Source: Campylorhamphus procurvoides
Lineage: Eukaryota; Chordata; Aves; Passeriformes; Dendrocolaptidae
NCBI GenBank assembly: GCA_013396655.1
Contig: WBMV01007711.1
Span: 96,362-160,361 of the forward strand
Reading direction: 5' to 3'
DNA: 64,000 nt
In this document: one piece after another, positions 33,401-40,899 of the stretch
Numbering within the stretch: the first letter of the stretch is position 1
Layout: each line of letters opens with the position of its first letter
Position numbers and translations under genes: made by a program
The notes under the pieces: generated by a model
What the model was told of the DNA's origin: nothing
Database searches by the model: none
Seen by the model: the letters and a program-made list of their open reading frames with translations, nothing else

Positions 33401-33517
33401 AGGCAGGAGAGGGAAGCCAGCAAGGCAGCAGAGACAAAGGGAACAGTGACAAAGGCGGACCCAGAGAAGGAGAAACTGGCAGGGAACTCCACAAAGACCC
33501 CAGAATCCAAAGTGTGA
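3329..33517 (+). CDS. SLCO2B1: SLCO2B1 (OATP2B1), whole coding span, 14 exons
   Basis: This is a sodium-independent plasma-membrane carrier of amphipathic organic anions (for example sulfated steroids, in the mammalian orthologue). Coding exons are 3329-3409, 7492-7629, 7714-7876, 9754-9981, 11087-11185, 12820-12950, 20376-20484, 24314-24478, 25747-25939, 26813-26972, 30201-30370, 31397-31461, 32421-32541 and 33328-33517. All 13 introns are GT-AG, phase is continuous, and the sum is 2013 nt (670 aa). Twelve hydrophobic segments are visible, with motifs YFGSRVHRPR, PIQPFGISYIDDF and RWVGAWW and a Cys-rich loop between TM9 and TM10. Many blocks are nearly identical to what I recall of human SLCO2B1 (GYLKSSIST, GLSSQTSGLLASFNE, SAIDTTC). 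SLCO2A1, the nearest paralogue, fits clearly less well. The human protein is about 709 aa; the difference is mostly a shorter N-terminus and a shorter TM6-TM7 loop. Upstream noncoding exons are not identified. Confidence 0.96.
3650..3865 (-). mobile_element. CR1 3'-end fragment in intron 1
   Basis: Starts with catagaatggtttgggttg (reverse complement of the CR1 3' terminus) and continues through the CR1 block with ccatgggcagggaca, ccttggacacttccaggga and ctggcagtgggaagccat. Minus orientation, 5' truncated. Confidence 0.93.
4511..4735 (+). mobile_element. CR1 3'-end fragment in intron 1
   Basis: Plus-oriented CR1 tail: attagatactaggaagaaat, then gctgtggctgcccctggatc, ggacagggcttggagcaacc and aaggtcccttccaact. 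5' truncated. Confidence 0.93.
4740..7400. other. SLCO2B1: Rest of intron 1
   Basis: Intronic sequence without recognised exons or repeats. The 220-codon minus-strand frame at 5604-6266 has no similarity I recognise and is taken as chance. Confidence 0.5.
7492..7629 (+). CDS. SLCO2B1: SLCO2B1 coding exon 2 (TM1)
   Basis: Residues 28-73, 46 whole codons, phase 0 at both ends. It contains TM1 (about 28-50) and the conserved stretch GYLKSSISTIERRYGLSSQ, then SGLLASFNE, diagnostic of OATP2-type carriers. The acceptor follows a T-rich tract ending ttggcag. The donor is GAG followed by gtgaaa, weaker than the others. The following intron is only 84 nt. Confidence 0.97.
7714..7876 (+). CDS. SLCO2B1: SLCO2B1 coding exon 3 (TM2-TM3)
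   Basis: Residues 74-127 plus the first base of Ser128. It covers TM2, the short intracellular motif YFGSRVHRPR and TM3, ending in LPHFITGPYEY. His114 in LPHF is the conserved TM3 histidine that work on the family links to pH-dependent transport. The acceptor is ctgctgcag and the donor gtaagt. The exon stops at the start of the second extracellular loop. Confidence 0.97.
7931..8175 (-). mobile_element. CR1 3'-end fragment in intron 3
   Basis: Begins ggatcacagaatgattgggg, then ccatgggcagggacaccttc, ccttggacacttccagggat and ctctggcagtgggaagccat. Minus orientation. The large minus-strand frame 7894-9060 runs across it. Confidence 0.92.
9315..9657 (+). mobile_element. CR1 3'-region fragment in intron 3
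   Basis: Plus orientation: ggctgggagagctgaggggt, ctccaggagagctggagagg, atggcttcccagtgccagag, then gctgtggctgcccctggatc. It breaks off at ccaaggccaggtt, about 95 nt before exon 4. Confidence 0.92.
9754..9981 (+). CDS. SLCO2B1: SLCO2B1 coding exon 4 (second extracellular loop, TM4)
   Basis: Finishes Ser128, encodes residues 129-203 and gives the first base of Gly204. The first part is the extracellular loop, with N-glycosylation sequons NTT and NLS and two cysteines (LCQ, AAC). TM4 follows (about 164-185) with the strongly conserved VPIQPFGISYIDDF and NSPLYL. The acceptor is cacccccag and the donor gtaagg. The loop is less conserved than the membrane part, as usual in OATPs. Confidence 0.97.
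10531..10595. repeat. (TTGAA)13 microsatellite
   Basis: Thirteen uninterrupted TTGAA pentamers in intron 4, ending at tggaa. Confidence 0.97.
11087..11185 (+). CDS. SLCO2B1: SLCO2B1 coding exon 5 (TM5)
   Basis: Finishes Gly204, encodes residues 205-236 and gives the first base of Asp237. It is essentially TM5: ILFSVTIIGPGVAFMLGS, then LQFYVDIDKVNS leading into the third extracellular loop. The human equivalent begins GILFAVTMMGPGLAF. The acceptor is ctctgcag and the donor gtgagt. Phase 1 is shared with neighbouring exons. Confidence 0.96.
11588..11745 (+). mobile_element. CR1 fragment in intron 5
   Basis: Plus-oriented internal CR1 segment: ggagaagagaagtctctggg, ctccaggagagctggagagg, atggcttcccagtgcaggga. 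Truncated at both ends; the true 3' terminus is missing. Confidence 0.88.
12820..12950 (+). CDS. SLCO2B1: SLCO2B1 coding exon 6 (OATP signature, TM6)
   Basis: Finishes Asp237 and encodes residues 238-280, ending in phase 0. It carries the OATP signature at the extracellular edge of TM6 in the form N-P-R-W-V-G-A-W-W-L-G-F-L (residues 245-257). The usual first residue is Asp; here codon 12843-12845 is AAC (Asn). TM6 runs to about residue 273 and ends FFFPREMPKE, as in mammals. The acceptor is gtgttgcag and the donor gtagga. The next intron is the longest in the gene (7425 nt). Confidence 0.96.
13300..13362 (+). mobile_element. Very short CR1 3' terminus in intron 6
   Basis: Only the last 60 or so bases: gattcaatgatcttagaggt, then tttcccaacctaaatgattc and tgtgattcc. 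Plus orientation. Confidence 0.75.
13420..13807 (+). mobile_element. CR1 3'-region fragment in intron 6
   Basis: One of the longer copies: ctggagaaggaaaggatcca, atggcttcccagtgccaggg, gtgtccaaggccaggttgga, ending cccttccaacccaaaccagt, then tctgtgattcgatgat. Plus orientation with an intact 3' terminus. Confidence 0.93.
13810..15560. other. SLCO2B1: Intron 6, first part
   Basis: Unique-looking intronic sequence with no exon recognised. A short AT-rich stretch with tatgtatgtatat lies at 15460-15510. Confidence 0.5.
15588..15862 (+). mobile_element. CR1 3'-region fragment in intron 6
   Basis: Plus orientation: ggctgggagagctgggggag, ggatccagagagacctgaga, ggacaagggatggagggaca, gctgtggctgcccctggatc. 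It ends at tgggagtgtt, before the terminal 80 bases. Confidence 0.92.
15870..17300. other. SLCO2B1: Intron 6, middle part
   Basis: No exon or repeat family recognised. Confidence 0.5.
17312..17632 (-). mobile_element. CR1 3'-region fragment in intron 6
   Basis: Minus orientation: acagaatcaccgcacgattt, cccatgggcagggacacctt, agccacagcttctctgggca, ctgtccctccatcccttgtc. Confidence 0.92.
18468..18628 (-). mobile_element. CR1 3'-end fragment in intron 6
   Basis: Minus orientation: cacagaatggtttggattgg, gggcagggacaccttccact, ccttggacacttccagggat. Stops at cacaacttctcagg. Confidence 0.93.
18640..20340. other. SLCO2B1: Intron 6, last part
   Basis: No exon recognised. 19790-19880 (gctgctccatccctgcaagt) resembles a decayed CR1 piece, but too weakly to call. 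Confidence 0.45.
20376..20484 (+). CDS. SLCO2B1: SLCO2B1 coding exon 7 (large cytoplasmic loop TM6-TM7)
   Basis: Residues 281-316 plus the first base of Arg317. It is a hydrophilic, Lys/Ser/Arg-rich cytoplasmic stretch (GSKKKES, RSRSAS) ending SLAEFIK, the conserved entry to TM7. It is 36 residues, against about 54 in human as recalled, and the most divergent exon after exon 1. The Ser-rich basic context offers kinase sites; in mammals OATP2B1 surface level responds to protein kinase C. The acceptor is ctgtccccag and the donor gtaagt. Confidence 0.92.
20722..20884 (+). mobile_element. CR1 3'-end fragment in intron 7
   Basis: Plus orientation: aaggccaggctggacagggc, then gagcaacctgggctagtgga, and 3' terminus gggtcccttccagcccaaac with tctgtgactctctga. 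Confidence 0.92.
20900..22130. other. SLCO2B1: Intron 7, first part
   Basis: No exon or repeat recognised. A G6-TGAT-C8 stretch at 21583-21600 could form a small hairpin. Confidence 0.45.
22140..22272 (+). mobile_element. CR1 3'-end fragment in intron 7
   Basis: Plus orientation: ggaagtgtccagggccaggt, gggctagtggaaggtctccc, tcctttccaacccaaaccat, then tctgtgg. Confidence 0.92.
22280..24150. other. SLCO2B1: Intron 7, second part
   Basis: No exon or repeat recognised. Confidence 0.45.
24196..24262 (+). mobile_element. CR1 3' terminus just upstream of exon 8
   Basis: Last 65 or so bases only: ggggtggaacgagataagct, then cagtccctttcccccaaagc and the terminal octamer-like ttgtgattctgtgatg. It ends about 50 nt before the exon 8 acceptor, so its pyrimidine-rich end may lie close to the splicing signals. 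Confidence 0.7.
24314..24478 (+). CDS. SLCO2B1: SLCO2B1 coding exon 8 (TM7-TM8 start)
   Basis: Finishes Arg317, encodes residues 318-371 and gives the first base of Gly372. It contains FPLVLLRNLRHP, then TM7 (about 328-350, LLVVLAQVNISAMVAGLATF) and KFLERQFSLTAS, closely matching the human block. TM8 starts at SLANMIIG. The acceptor is ctccttgcag and the donor gtaagt. Confidence 0.96.
25500..25732 (+). mobile_element. CR1 3'-end fragment upstream of exon 9
   Basis: Plus orientation: tattaggaagaaatccttcc, gaagctgtggctgccccatc, cctgggctagtggaaggtgc, ggccccttccaacccaaacc, tgtagctctgtgatcc. It ends about 14 nt before the exon 9 acceptor. Confidence 0.93.
25747..25939 (+). CDS. SLCO2B1: SLCO2B1 coding exon 9 (TM8-TM9)
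   Basis: Finishes Gly372, encodes residues 373-435 and gives two bases of Ser436. It holds TM8 (GATVGIVVGGAILKRF), a short cytoplasmic turn and TM9 (about 402-422), ending FLGC at Cys423, the first cysteine of the large extracellular loop, followed by QKIAGVTYSD. The donor CAG followed by gtaccc is weak beyond its GT. The acceptor is ctctccccag. A CR1 3' end lies directly upstream of the acceptor (25500-25732). Confidence 0.95.
26813..26972 (+). CDS. SLCO2B1: SLCO2B1 coding exon 10 (Kazal-like loop, first half)
   Basis: Finishes Ser436 and encodes residues 437-489, ending in phase 0. It is the first half of the Kazal-like extracellular domain, with cysteines 446, 450, 452, 461, 472 and 476 in the family spacing (CNLHCNCP, PICG, SPCSAGC). 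A sequon (NNS) lies near the end. The acceptor is ctgctgcag, preceded by an (ATT)n run at 26781-26797. The donor is gtgagt. Confidence 0.95.
27000..29930. other. SLCO2B1: Intron 10, main part
   Basis: No exon or repeat recognised in about 2.9 kb. An AT-rich, conserved-looking stretch at 27640-27780 contains the 10-bp palindrome GTTAATTAAC at 27724-27733, half-way to an HNF1 site. This is suggestive only. Confidence 0.45.
29945..30085 (-). mobile_element. CR1 fragment in intron 10
   Basis: Minus orientation: ctggcactgggaagccattc, ctgtccctccatcccttgtc, ctctccagctctcctggagc. Both ends truncated. Confidence 0.88.
30201..30370 (+). CDS. SLCO2B1: SLCO2B1 coding exon 11 (Kazal-like loop, second half; TM10)
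   Basis: Residues 490-545 plus two bases of Arg546. YTNCSC gives cysteines 494 and 496 and an NCS sequon, and GSCGTGC gives 511 and 515, completing the 11 loop cysteines. TM10 follows (about 519-536) and ends HTPSFMLILR, as in human. The acceptor is ctctttccag and the donor gtgggt. Confidence 0.96.
30371..31396. other. SLCO2B1: Intron 11
   Basis: About 1.0 kb with no exon or repeat recognised. A 227-codon frame at 30488-31171 has no recognisable similarity. Confidence 0.5.
31397..31461 (+). CDS. SLCO2B1: SLCO2B1 coding exon 12 (start of TM11)
   Basis: Finishes Arg546, encodes residues 547-567 and gives the first base of Ala568. It is a short 65-nt exon: SVQPEDKSFAVGIQFMLLRVL. The EDK...AVGIQFM motif is characteristic of the approach to TM11 in OATPs. 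The acceptor is gtttttcag and the donor gtaaat. Confidence 0.95.
31905..32265 (+). mobile_element. Duplicated CR1-type 3' end in intron 12
   Basis: Two copies, 174 bp apart, of a segment with caccttctctggaag, gcctggatgtggtttagggg, ttggacttgaggacctt and ctgtgattcctgggatgagc. The text resembles the 3' end of a different CR1 subfamily from most copies in the window. Both copies share the same 3' flank (atgagcaatgagaaagaaga), so the second arose by tandem duplication rather than a second insertion. Confidence 0.8.
32421..32541 (+). CDS. SLCO2B1: SLCO2B1 coding exon 13 (TM11 end, last extracellular loop)
   Basis: Finishes Ala568, encodes residues 569-607 and gives two bases of Arg608. WMPGPVLYGSAIDTTC is a conserved OATP block. 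The extracellular segment ILWEKRCDRKAACRYYNN has the conserved Cys pair. It ends LFRQR across the junction. The acceptor is ctgcttccag and the donor gtacag. Confidence 0.96.
33328..33517 (+). CDS. SLCO2B1: SLCO2B1 coding exon 14 (TM12, cytoplasmic tail, stop)
   Basis: Finishes Arg608 and encodes residues 609-670, with TGA at 33515-33517. TM12 is about 609-631 (YLGLQFFFEVGAFLCFVAVY). It is followed by a charged, Lys/Glu/Thr-rich tail ending S-K-V. That terminus fits a class I PDZ ligand (S/T-X-hydrophobic); the human tail ends similarly. In mammals such tails anchor OATPs to apical scaffold proteins. The acceptor is ccaccacag. Confidence 0.96.
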
Positions 33518-33895
33518 CACCACAAAGGTGAATTGTGATCTGTGTCCAGGGAGGTGAAGCCACTCACACCTGAACTGTGAAGGGTGGATGGTGATGGACC
33601 ATGGGGCTGCTTCCTGATCTTCTGGGTGGGAATAGCTCCTCCTGCACTGCCATGGGAGTCCATCCATATGTTGTTCTGCCTCCTCCACCTCAGTGGTGCA
33701 GCTGGTTCCTTCACATGGATTATTCCACACGCCGTAACCTCCAGATGCTGCAGCCTTCTGGATTTATGTCCTCCAAAGCATTTGTTCCTGCTGACAACTT
33801 CGGTGATGCCAGCACTGAGCATTAACCACAGAGCTGAAGAGCTTTGTGTGGGGGGGGCTGTTTTTTTAAAAAATAAATCATTTTTGAGAAATGGT
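33518..33895 (+). other. SLCO2B1: SLCO2B1 3' UTR (proposed)
   Basis: Noncoding sequence between the stop codon and the first strong poly(A) signal, about 360 nt. No other gene is seen. The true cleavage site is inferred to lie within about 30 nt after 33877. A longer UTR using later signals cannot be excluded. Confidence 0.6.
33872..33877 (+). terminator. SLCO2B1: Poly(A) signal of SLCO2B1
   Basis: Canonical AATAAA in an A-rich context, 355 nt after the stop codon. T- and G-rich sequence follows (33881 onwards, then tgatggtctgtcc near 33923), as expected of a downstream element. Confidence 0.65.
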
Positions 33896-34174
33896 TTTGT
33901 ACTGAACCCATAGATCTCGGTGAATGATGGTCTGTCCTTGCATTCCCTTTCCTCTCAGGGTGTCAGATGGTCTCTCTTCCTTGAAGGCTTCATCCACCTG
34001 CAGCTGACACTGCTGGGATTTTTGGCACTGGTTCTGGACCTTCCCAAGGACCAGCCAACACATCTGCTGTGCTGGGGAGGGGCAGGGATGAGGGTCCTGG
34101 GGAGGGGAGAACATCAAAAGGAGCTGGAGGTCCAGCCCAGGAGAGAAACTCCAATGCTTGTCAGCATGGTCACA

Positions 34175-34290
34175 TTCTGCAGCAATAATATTATTATTGT
34201 TAATTTTAATATCTTTAATATTGATTTAAAATATTTATTTTAAATATTCTTCTTACTAATGATGATTAATTCTTATTTTTGCATTATCAG
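34175..34290. repeat. AT-rich low-complexity tract
   Basis: Repeated TAATATT, TTTAATA and AAATATT motifs just downstream of SLCO2B1. Confidence 0.7.
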
Positions 34291-34299
34291 TACTTATCT

Positions 34300-35540
34300 T
34301 CTGATGCCCAGTGCTGCTCACTGAAGCACCTCAGTGTTCAGGCTCCTTCCTGGTTGGCAGTTGGAGAAAGGCAGGACTTTTCCCAGGGATGCAGGATCAG
34401 AGAGGGGAATGAAGCCATCCTTGTCCAGACTGGGCAGAGCTCGTGGCTAAACCATTTGAGCACAGAGCCCCCCAGCCTTGCTGTGCTCCTGAAGGGGTTT
34501 CTGTCTGTAATTATGGGGTGGAAGTTGGCTCTGGGGTTATTTTGGTGCAGCTGCCTCTATTTTCTGCATTCTTCCCATCCTGGGGCTCCTCTCCACTCGA
34601 GCCCAGACTGTGTTGCTGGCCTCCAACCATCAGTGTGCAACCACAGCCCACGGGGTAACATGTAATTTTTGGCTCCAGAATGGAATTTAGTAGAGAAAAC
34701 AAAACCTCTAAATTCAAACCAAACATGCAGCAGAGAAATACACAGTGGAGAAAATTAATTAACTCCTCCTACCCTGGCAAATAGTCCTGTGGTGAGGGCT
34801 GGGCTGTGCAGAGCAGAGAAGTGCAGTGGTGGAGGATGGGAAGGTTTAGATATTTCACCAGGCTCTTAGCCCAGCTATTTTGAGAGACCCAATTACCACA
34901 GTGCTGACTGAGAGATTAATTTGAATTTTTAAGGGGCTTGGAGGTTGTTTTTTCCCTATTTTTGTGCAGTGCCTTGAGTTCATGGAGATGGTTGAGAGAG
35001 TCTACAGCCCTGCTCGCAGGTATCAACTCAGAATTGACTTCTGGCTTCTGAGAAGGTTCTAGAAGGCTGACAGAGGTGTGAGTGGATGCTGAAGAGATGT
35101 AGGTGGACCCATTCAAGGGAAGACAAGTAGCATATGCTGACCATGACTCGCCCAAATCTGGGGGAGTTTTGCGCTATTCTCAATTTCCAAGGCATGACTC
35201 GGCAGCGTCTGTTGCTGCACCCGACAGAAATGGGATAAAAATGAGGTTCTGTGGACTGGAGCAGGGAAGAGACAATCCAGGCTGCTCCCAGGGGTCCCTG
35301 CAGCTCTTGGCAGCCCAGGAATTTGTGGCATCTTTGCTGCATCCTGCGGAGAAGAAGGTTCTTTCCTGGCTAAGCACAAGCCCTTGGCTAGCAGGAGGTT
35401 TCCTGCCTTGCTGAGCACAATCCCAAATCGCTCCGAGGTACTTTCCAAACCCACAACAAATAAATAACAACACGATTTGTTTTGCACGGAGTGAGAAGTC
35501 GGGAGCTGCCACGTGCTTTGCCAGGGATCTGCAATGAATT
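34300..35540. other. Intergenic, no gene seen
   Basis: No exon, RNA gene or known repeat recognised. One CACGTG E-box at 35510-35515. Confidence 0.45.
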
Positions 35541-35559
35541 TGCTTCTTGGCATAGGGAG

Positions 35560-35692
35560 AAGCTGTGGCTGTCCCATCCCTGGGAGTGTTCAAGGCCAGG
35601 AATAGTGGAAGGTGTCCCTGCCCATGGCAGAAGGTGGGACTGGAAGACCTTTAAAGTCCCTCTTATCCCAAACCATGCTGTGAATCTCTGGT
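35560..35692 (+). mobile_element. CR1 3'-end fragment
   Basis: Plus orientation: gagaagctgtggctgtccca, tgttcaaggccaggaatagt, gtccctgcccatggcagaag, atcccaaaccatgctgtgaa. Carries an internal deletion relative to other copies. Confidence 0.9.
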
Positions 35693-35699
35693 TCTCTCT

Positions 35700-37050
35700 C
35701 CCACTCCACAGGAGACCCTCAGAGTGATGGCTGTGCAGCCTTTCTGAAAGCCCCTCCATGTCCCCTCAAGCCACTGGAAGGAGAGAAAAAAGGGGGAAAA
35801 GGGGAAAATTTAAAACCTTATGAAAAATAACTTCCATCACCTGCCTTGGACTCCCAGTGCTATTTCGGGTGGCACACAGGCTGCACCATCCCTCTCCCAC
35901 CTCACTGGGAGCATCATGGATGCAGGAGTGACCAGTAAAGGGAGAGATCCCTGTGGATAATTCCCAAGGGAATTGCAAACAGCCTGGCTTAGCTGCTGTT
36001 ATGCTTTTGCTCTGCTACTTTCCATCAATTTGAGCTGGAGTTTCTATCAAGAGAAATAAGCCCCCTTTTTCCCCCTTTCTCTGTCTGTGTTCTTCCAGAA
36101 CACTGCTGAGAGGGACTGACTTGGCAGGGAAGATTAAAGCTTGGAAAGGCTGCTCCTGCCAGCAGCAGGAAGGGAGATAAAACCCAGGGGATGTGGAAAG
36201 GTTGCCAGCACCAAGGGAGCAGGAGGAGGAGTGTTGGATGGGGAGCAAGGGGCAGGCAGGTAGGAGGATTGCAAAGGAAGGCGTAGCAGCAGCGAAATCC
36301 ACCCTGTGATGTTCTCCAGGTTTTCCCCAGGGAAGATATTCCCCTGGAGACAGCTTAAAATAGAATGTGCAGAGAATTTCGGGATACACCTTAGGGAACT
36401 GCCATGAATTTACATAGGGGTGAATCCAGCTGGGCCAGAACCCCATGGATTTCTGGAACTGGAGCAGCAATTTGTGGTGCCTGGGGGGTCACAGACCTGA
36501 AGATGCTGGTGGGAATTGCACAGGGCCAGGAGGAGGAATTAAAACAAGAGGGAAGGACCTAAACCACGCAGAGAGCCAAGAGCTCAGTGCTCATTCCTCT
36601 GGAAAAAATGAGCAAAGCTGAAGCTTTTAAGTAACCTGCCATCCCCCTGGTGTGTTTAGCTGAGCTCCATGTCTCCCTGGAGTGCTCGTGGGCACTGCTC
36701 CACTGCAATCAAACCCAAAGGGCTCCTCCTGCTCCTCTGCTGCTGTTGGAAGAGCAGGTTTTCCATCAGAGGGGGCGGGGATGGTCCCATGTGGATTTGG
36801 GGACTGTTTGCCAAGCACCAGCAAAACGTGTATCAAACCCCTGTGAATGTTTCCATTAAAATCCACTCAAAGTGCCTCTGGCAACCTGAAATCTGTTCCC
36901 AGCAAATGCTCCTTAAGAGACACAGTTTGTAGCAAAAAGGCAAAGGAATTTCTGTGCCTGGGACTGAGCAGAGCTGTGGATAAAATCCTGTCCCCAGGCT
37001 GGGGAAGAGGCAGGCAAATAATATATATATATGTATACAAAAGGTAGAAA
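35700..37050. other. Intergenic, no gene seen
   Basis: No exon or repeat family recognised. A short TA run lies at 37020-37036. Confidence 0.45.
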
Positions 37051-37059
37051 TGCTTAGTT

Positions 37060-37870
37060 AGGAGAATCTGGGAAGGTCCCACAAGGATGCTGGGAAGATG
37101 AGCCAAGGAATCACTGAATTGCTACCAATTCATCCCAGAGTTCACAGAAGTTGGGGGTTTCTGAAGGATCTTAGAAGGGGAAAACAGAAATCAGGCAAAT
37201 CCAGACCCACTGGAAAAATGCTGAAGAAATTACTAATCCATCATTTGGGTAATGATGTCATGGATTGTCACAGAGAGGTCACATCAGACACTTAATTTCT
37301 CCTTTGGGCATGGCCCACCTGGGGAAGCTAAAGGAAGGATTTTGACCCTTATCCTCCCTTATTCTCATAAACTAATTATGGGCCACATGGAATTATGCAG
37401 AGAGGAGTTAAAAAAAGAAGGAGAAAGAATGGGCTAAATTGAAAAGCTTCACTTCCAGGGGTTTCAGGCAGTTTGCTGCCGACCCAAAAGGATTTCTCTA
37501 GAAGAATCTCACTAGGATCTGTCCTGCCTCTAGTGCTAATCAATATTTTAATTAATTACTTGAGCGATGAGAGAAGCAGGAGCTAATAAAATTAGTGCTG
37601 CGGATGGCAGGCTTGGAATTCAAATAATACCCAGCAGGTTGGAGAAATGGCCTGAAATGGATAATAGTGGGATTTAACACCCAGAGGAAAGCAGGAAGGA
37701 GGGCTGGGAGAAAGGGGATGGGGCAGCCAGTTCATCCAGGGCAGCTGTGAGACAGAGGGAAGATCAGTTGTTTTTGGGAGAAAAAATGTAATCTGGGGAA
37801 AAGATGGAAAGGCAGGAACAAGTTTCCAGTGCAATGCCCTGGGTCCAGCGGTGGAAGGCTTTAGGAAGGA
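37060..37870 (+). mobile_element. Older LINE remnant, probably CR1 reverse-transcriptase end
   Basis: Degenerate sequence containing ggatctgtcctgcctctagt, then ctaatcaatattttaattaa, ctaataaaattag, ggttggagaaatggcctgaa and ataatagtgggatttaacac. This order matches what I recall of the end of the CR1-family ORF2 and its 3' flank. No long frame survives. Plus orientation. Confidence 0.62.
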
Positions 37871-37879
37871 GTTTTAAGC

Positions 37880-40800
37880 TTATATGATCCCTTTAAATTA
37901 ACTTGGCATCCACCAGAATCCATTTGCTGTCCTGTGCAGAGAAGATACAACCCCTTGCACTCCGAGGCATAAAAATTGTCTCCCCATGCTGCTAAATTGA
38001 ATATGTTTTCCTGCTTGCTGCAGAGTGTATCTCCTCCAGTTGGGCTCACTTGAAGGGCCAAGCAAACAGAGCAGAATAAATCAGGAATTATCTCCTGTGT
38101 TTAGAGACAGGTTGAGTAATGATTACTCATGAAATATGAAATTCATCTTCGGGGCTTAATGTACTTGCAAGGGAGTTGTGCAGGAGCTTGTTGTGGAAGG
38201 TTCTGAAATTATTGTGGCGAGGGAACAACGTCTTTATCCCAAAGATCTGATAAGGGCTGACACTGCATCGTTGAGCATATTCCCAGCTTCATCCTAATCT
38301 GCTGCTTTCAGGGGGCTGAAGGACAGAGGTGCTTTCAGACAGAGCTGATAAAGGGCTGCCAGAACATTTTAATCCCTCACTTTTCCACTTAAAATGTCAT
38401 TTGCTAAAGAGACCAGAACCTGAGATGGTTCCGAGCTGTGCACACTGGGATAACTTTCTGATCAAACTTCAGGAAAAAAAACCCCCAACAATCCCTGGCT
38501 GAACTTGCTGTTGGATCCTTCTTGTTGTTACATCTGCCCTTAAAAAAGGTCCCCATTTCCACTCTCCCCATCTCCTGCTTCTCCCAGTGCTGTGATTTAA
38601 GTCCACACTGAGTGTATCCAAAGTGCACTCAGGAAGTTTTGGGGACTCTGTACTCATGTTTTTGGCTCCCCCTCCAGTTTCCCATTTCTTGTGAGTGTAG
38701 GCATAGCAAGGCACAAATAGAGAGATATTCCAAAATCCTTGCAAATATGCCACCTATGGAGGACATGGATCTGGCCAGGCTGAGCTATGGTGGGAGGGAT
38801 GAAGAGCAGGTACCAGCTCATGCCCTGTGAGCTGCCCTCATCCTGCTGTCCCCTGGGGAAACAGGACAGATCCATGCCCACTCCCAGAGAAAAGAGATGC
38901 AGCAGCTTTACCTGACTCACAAAAAATCATAAAAAAGCCAAAATAAGCAAGATTTTAAGGCAAAAGACACCTGGTCCAGACCCCTTTCCAAAGAGATATT
39001 TGTTATTGCCAGTGAAGAGGAATCTGGGACAGATGGAAAGGCTCAGACAATTTGAAGGCATTGCATTATTCCTCAGATGATCCTGAGCAGCTTTGGTGCT
39101 GCCAGGGGCAGAGGGTGCAATCCAGAGGCAGAAGATTGAAATTCAGCTGGACTAAAAGAAATACCCCCTTCCTTTCCTGAGGGTCTTGCACTGCTCTCCT
39201 ACCCCTGGAGCAGAAAAGGGCACAGCCCTCCTGACTGTCCCCTCCAGCAGGGATGTGACACATCCAGATGTCCCAGGGCTGAGCTGGGGCTCATCCTGGC
39301 CTGAGGATGTTTAAGCACACAGGACTTGCCTTGTGTGCTGTGCTGAGGGTTCTCTTGGATCCTGGTGATGTGAGAGGCAAGCCCAGAGGAAATTACAGCT
39401 TTAGAGTTTCCAGGAAATTGGGGGGGGAAAGCTGTGATTAGCAGCTGGAATGTCCATTCCCTGAAACCCCAGCTGCAAAATTTCCTGCGTTCTTCATACC
39501 TCGGGGGAGCAATTGCAGGAGATGTTCTGGGAACAGAGGATGCAGCAGTGAGGGGTATCCAAAAAACCACAACCGTGTGGCAGCTCAAACAGGGACACCC
39601 TGCAAGGCAGTGACATCTCCCAGCAGGGCAATGCCTCGTGTCCTCTGTGGTCTCCACCATCCCATTCCCACCCCCTGGACCTGCCCCTGGGGTACTGCTC
39701 TCACCCACCCATTTTCCTGAGGCAGGGAGACCTTGCAAGTGGAAGCTGTGCCCAGAAATACAGGGATTTGACACCTCCCCAGCAAAGATTCATCCTCTTT
39801 TTAGCTTAGAATCTCCTCAAGTAGCACGGGGAGGGCAGGGAACACCTCCCAGTAACCTCTTGGACGTATCTGGTGCCTCTTGGCTTGCAAAAACATCTCA
39901 GTTGGTGAGTTGAGTGACAGGTTGGGGCTGCTGGAGATGGGGATGCTGCTCCTGGGGGCATTTGCTCTCTGTGATCCAGTCCTTGTGCCTCATTCCCCTC
40001 AGACTTCTTCAGGCACAGCAATAATAAGGGAATTCAAAGTCCTGAAGCCAGGAATAAATCGTGACCTGGGTGACACTTGTAATTGAGAGCTTCTTAATTG
40101 CTGTGTTTGATTAAAGAGAGCTGCAGGCTTTGTGCATAAAAGGCAGAGACTCCAGAAACCCCGGGGAAGGAAGAAAAGAGGCTAAGAAGATGGTGGGAAC
40201 AAGAAAAAGGCAAGATCAAGGGGAAGAAAGACTTGGGAGAAATCTTGTTCAAGTACCAGAGATAAGGGAGACAGAAATAGAACGAGTGGTTTCACTTGTG
40301 ACTACATCCATGTTTATTCCTGCCCTTTTGGGGCAGAAACACAGGGATTTGTGCTCTCCTGGAGGGAAATGCAGCAGCTATTTAACACCACAAAGCACCA
40401 AAGATAAAGGCAGCATATCAAAAAGATCTAAAACCTCCCGGGAAATTGCTTTTTTATTGTTGAAATGACACTCCAGGGTAATAGGAAAACCTTTCATCAG
40501 AACTTTGATGGCTGCACTGCCAAGAGGTTTGTGCTCCAAAAAGCCATGAGTCTGCACCCCTGTGAGTCCCAGGTGTGTCTCCTGCTTCTGCAGCTCCAGC
40601 CTGAAGAACCCCATCCGAGGTCAAGGAGACATCCATGTGCCATCACAAGTGGTGCCAGGCCTGAACAGGGACCTGGGATAGGGGTGGGATCTCCTACTCT
40701 GAGGTATCTTCCAGGAATATTCCTAATGGAGAGTTGGGGCATCCATGACAGTGGTCCTCAGGGTGATGACAAACGCAGAGAAGGAGAAAGAACAAGGGGA

Positions 40801-40890
40801 ATGGGAAAGATTCCCTTTTTGGAAGGTACAAGGAAATCCATGTTTTCATTTCCATCACAGTGTGATGTTTTTTGCCATCCCAGGTGGGCA
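37880..40890. other. Intergenic, no gene seen
   Basis: No exon recognised. 38040-38400 is AT-richer and non-repetitive, with an 8-bp inverted repeat at 38113-38129. It may be a conserved noncoding element. Confidence 0.4.
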
Positions 40891-40899
40891 GAGCTGTTG

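Noticed and set aside
3329..33517. Assignment to SLCO2A1 (prostaglandin transporter)
   Set aside because: TM1-TM3, the IDTTC block and the tail agree with SLCO2B1 much better; SLCO2A1 has a different N-terminus and lacks the S-X-V end.
33115..33822. 235-codon minus-strand frame opposite the last SLCO2B1 exon
   Set aside because: Shadow of the coding exon and its flanks.
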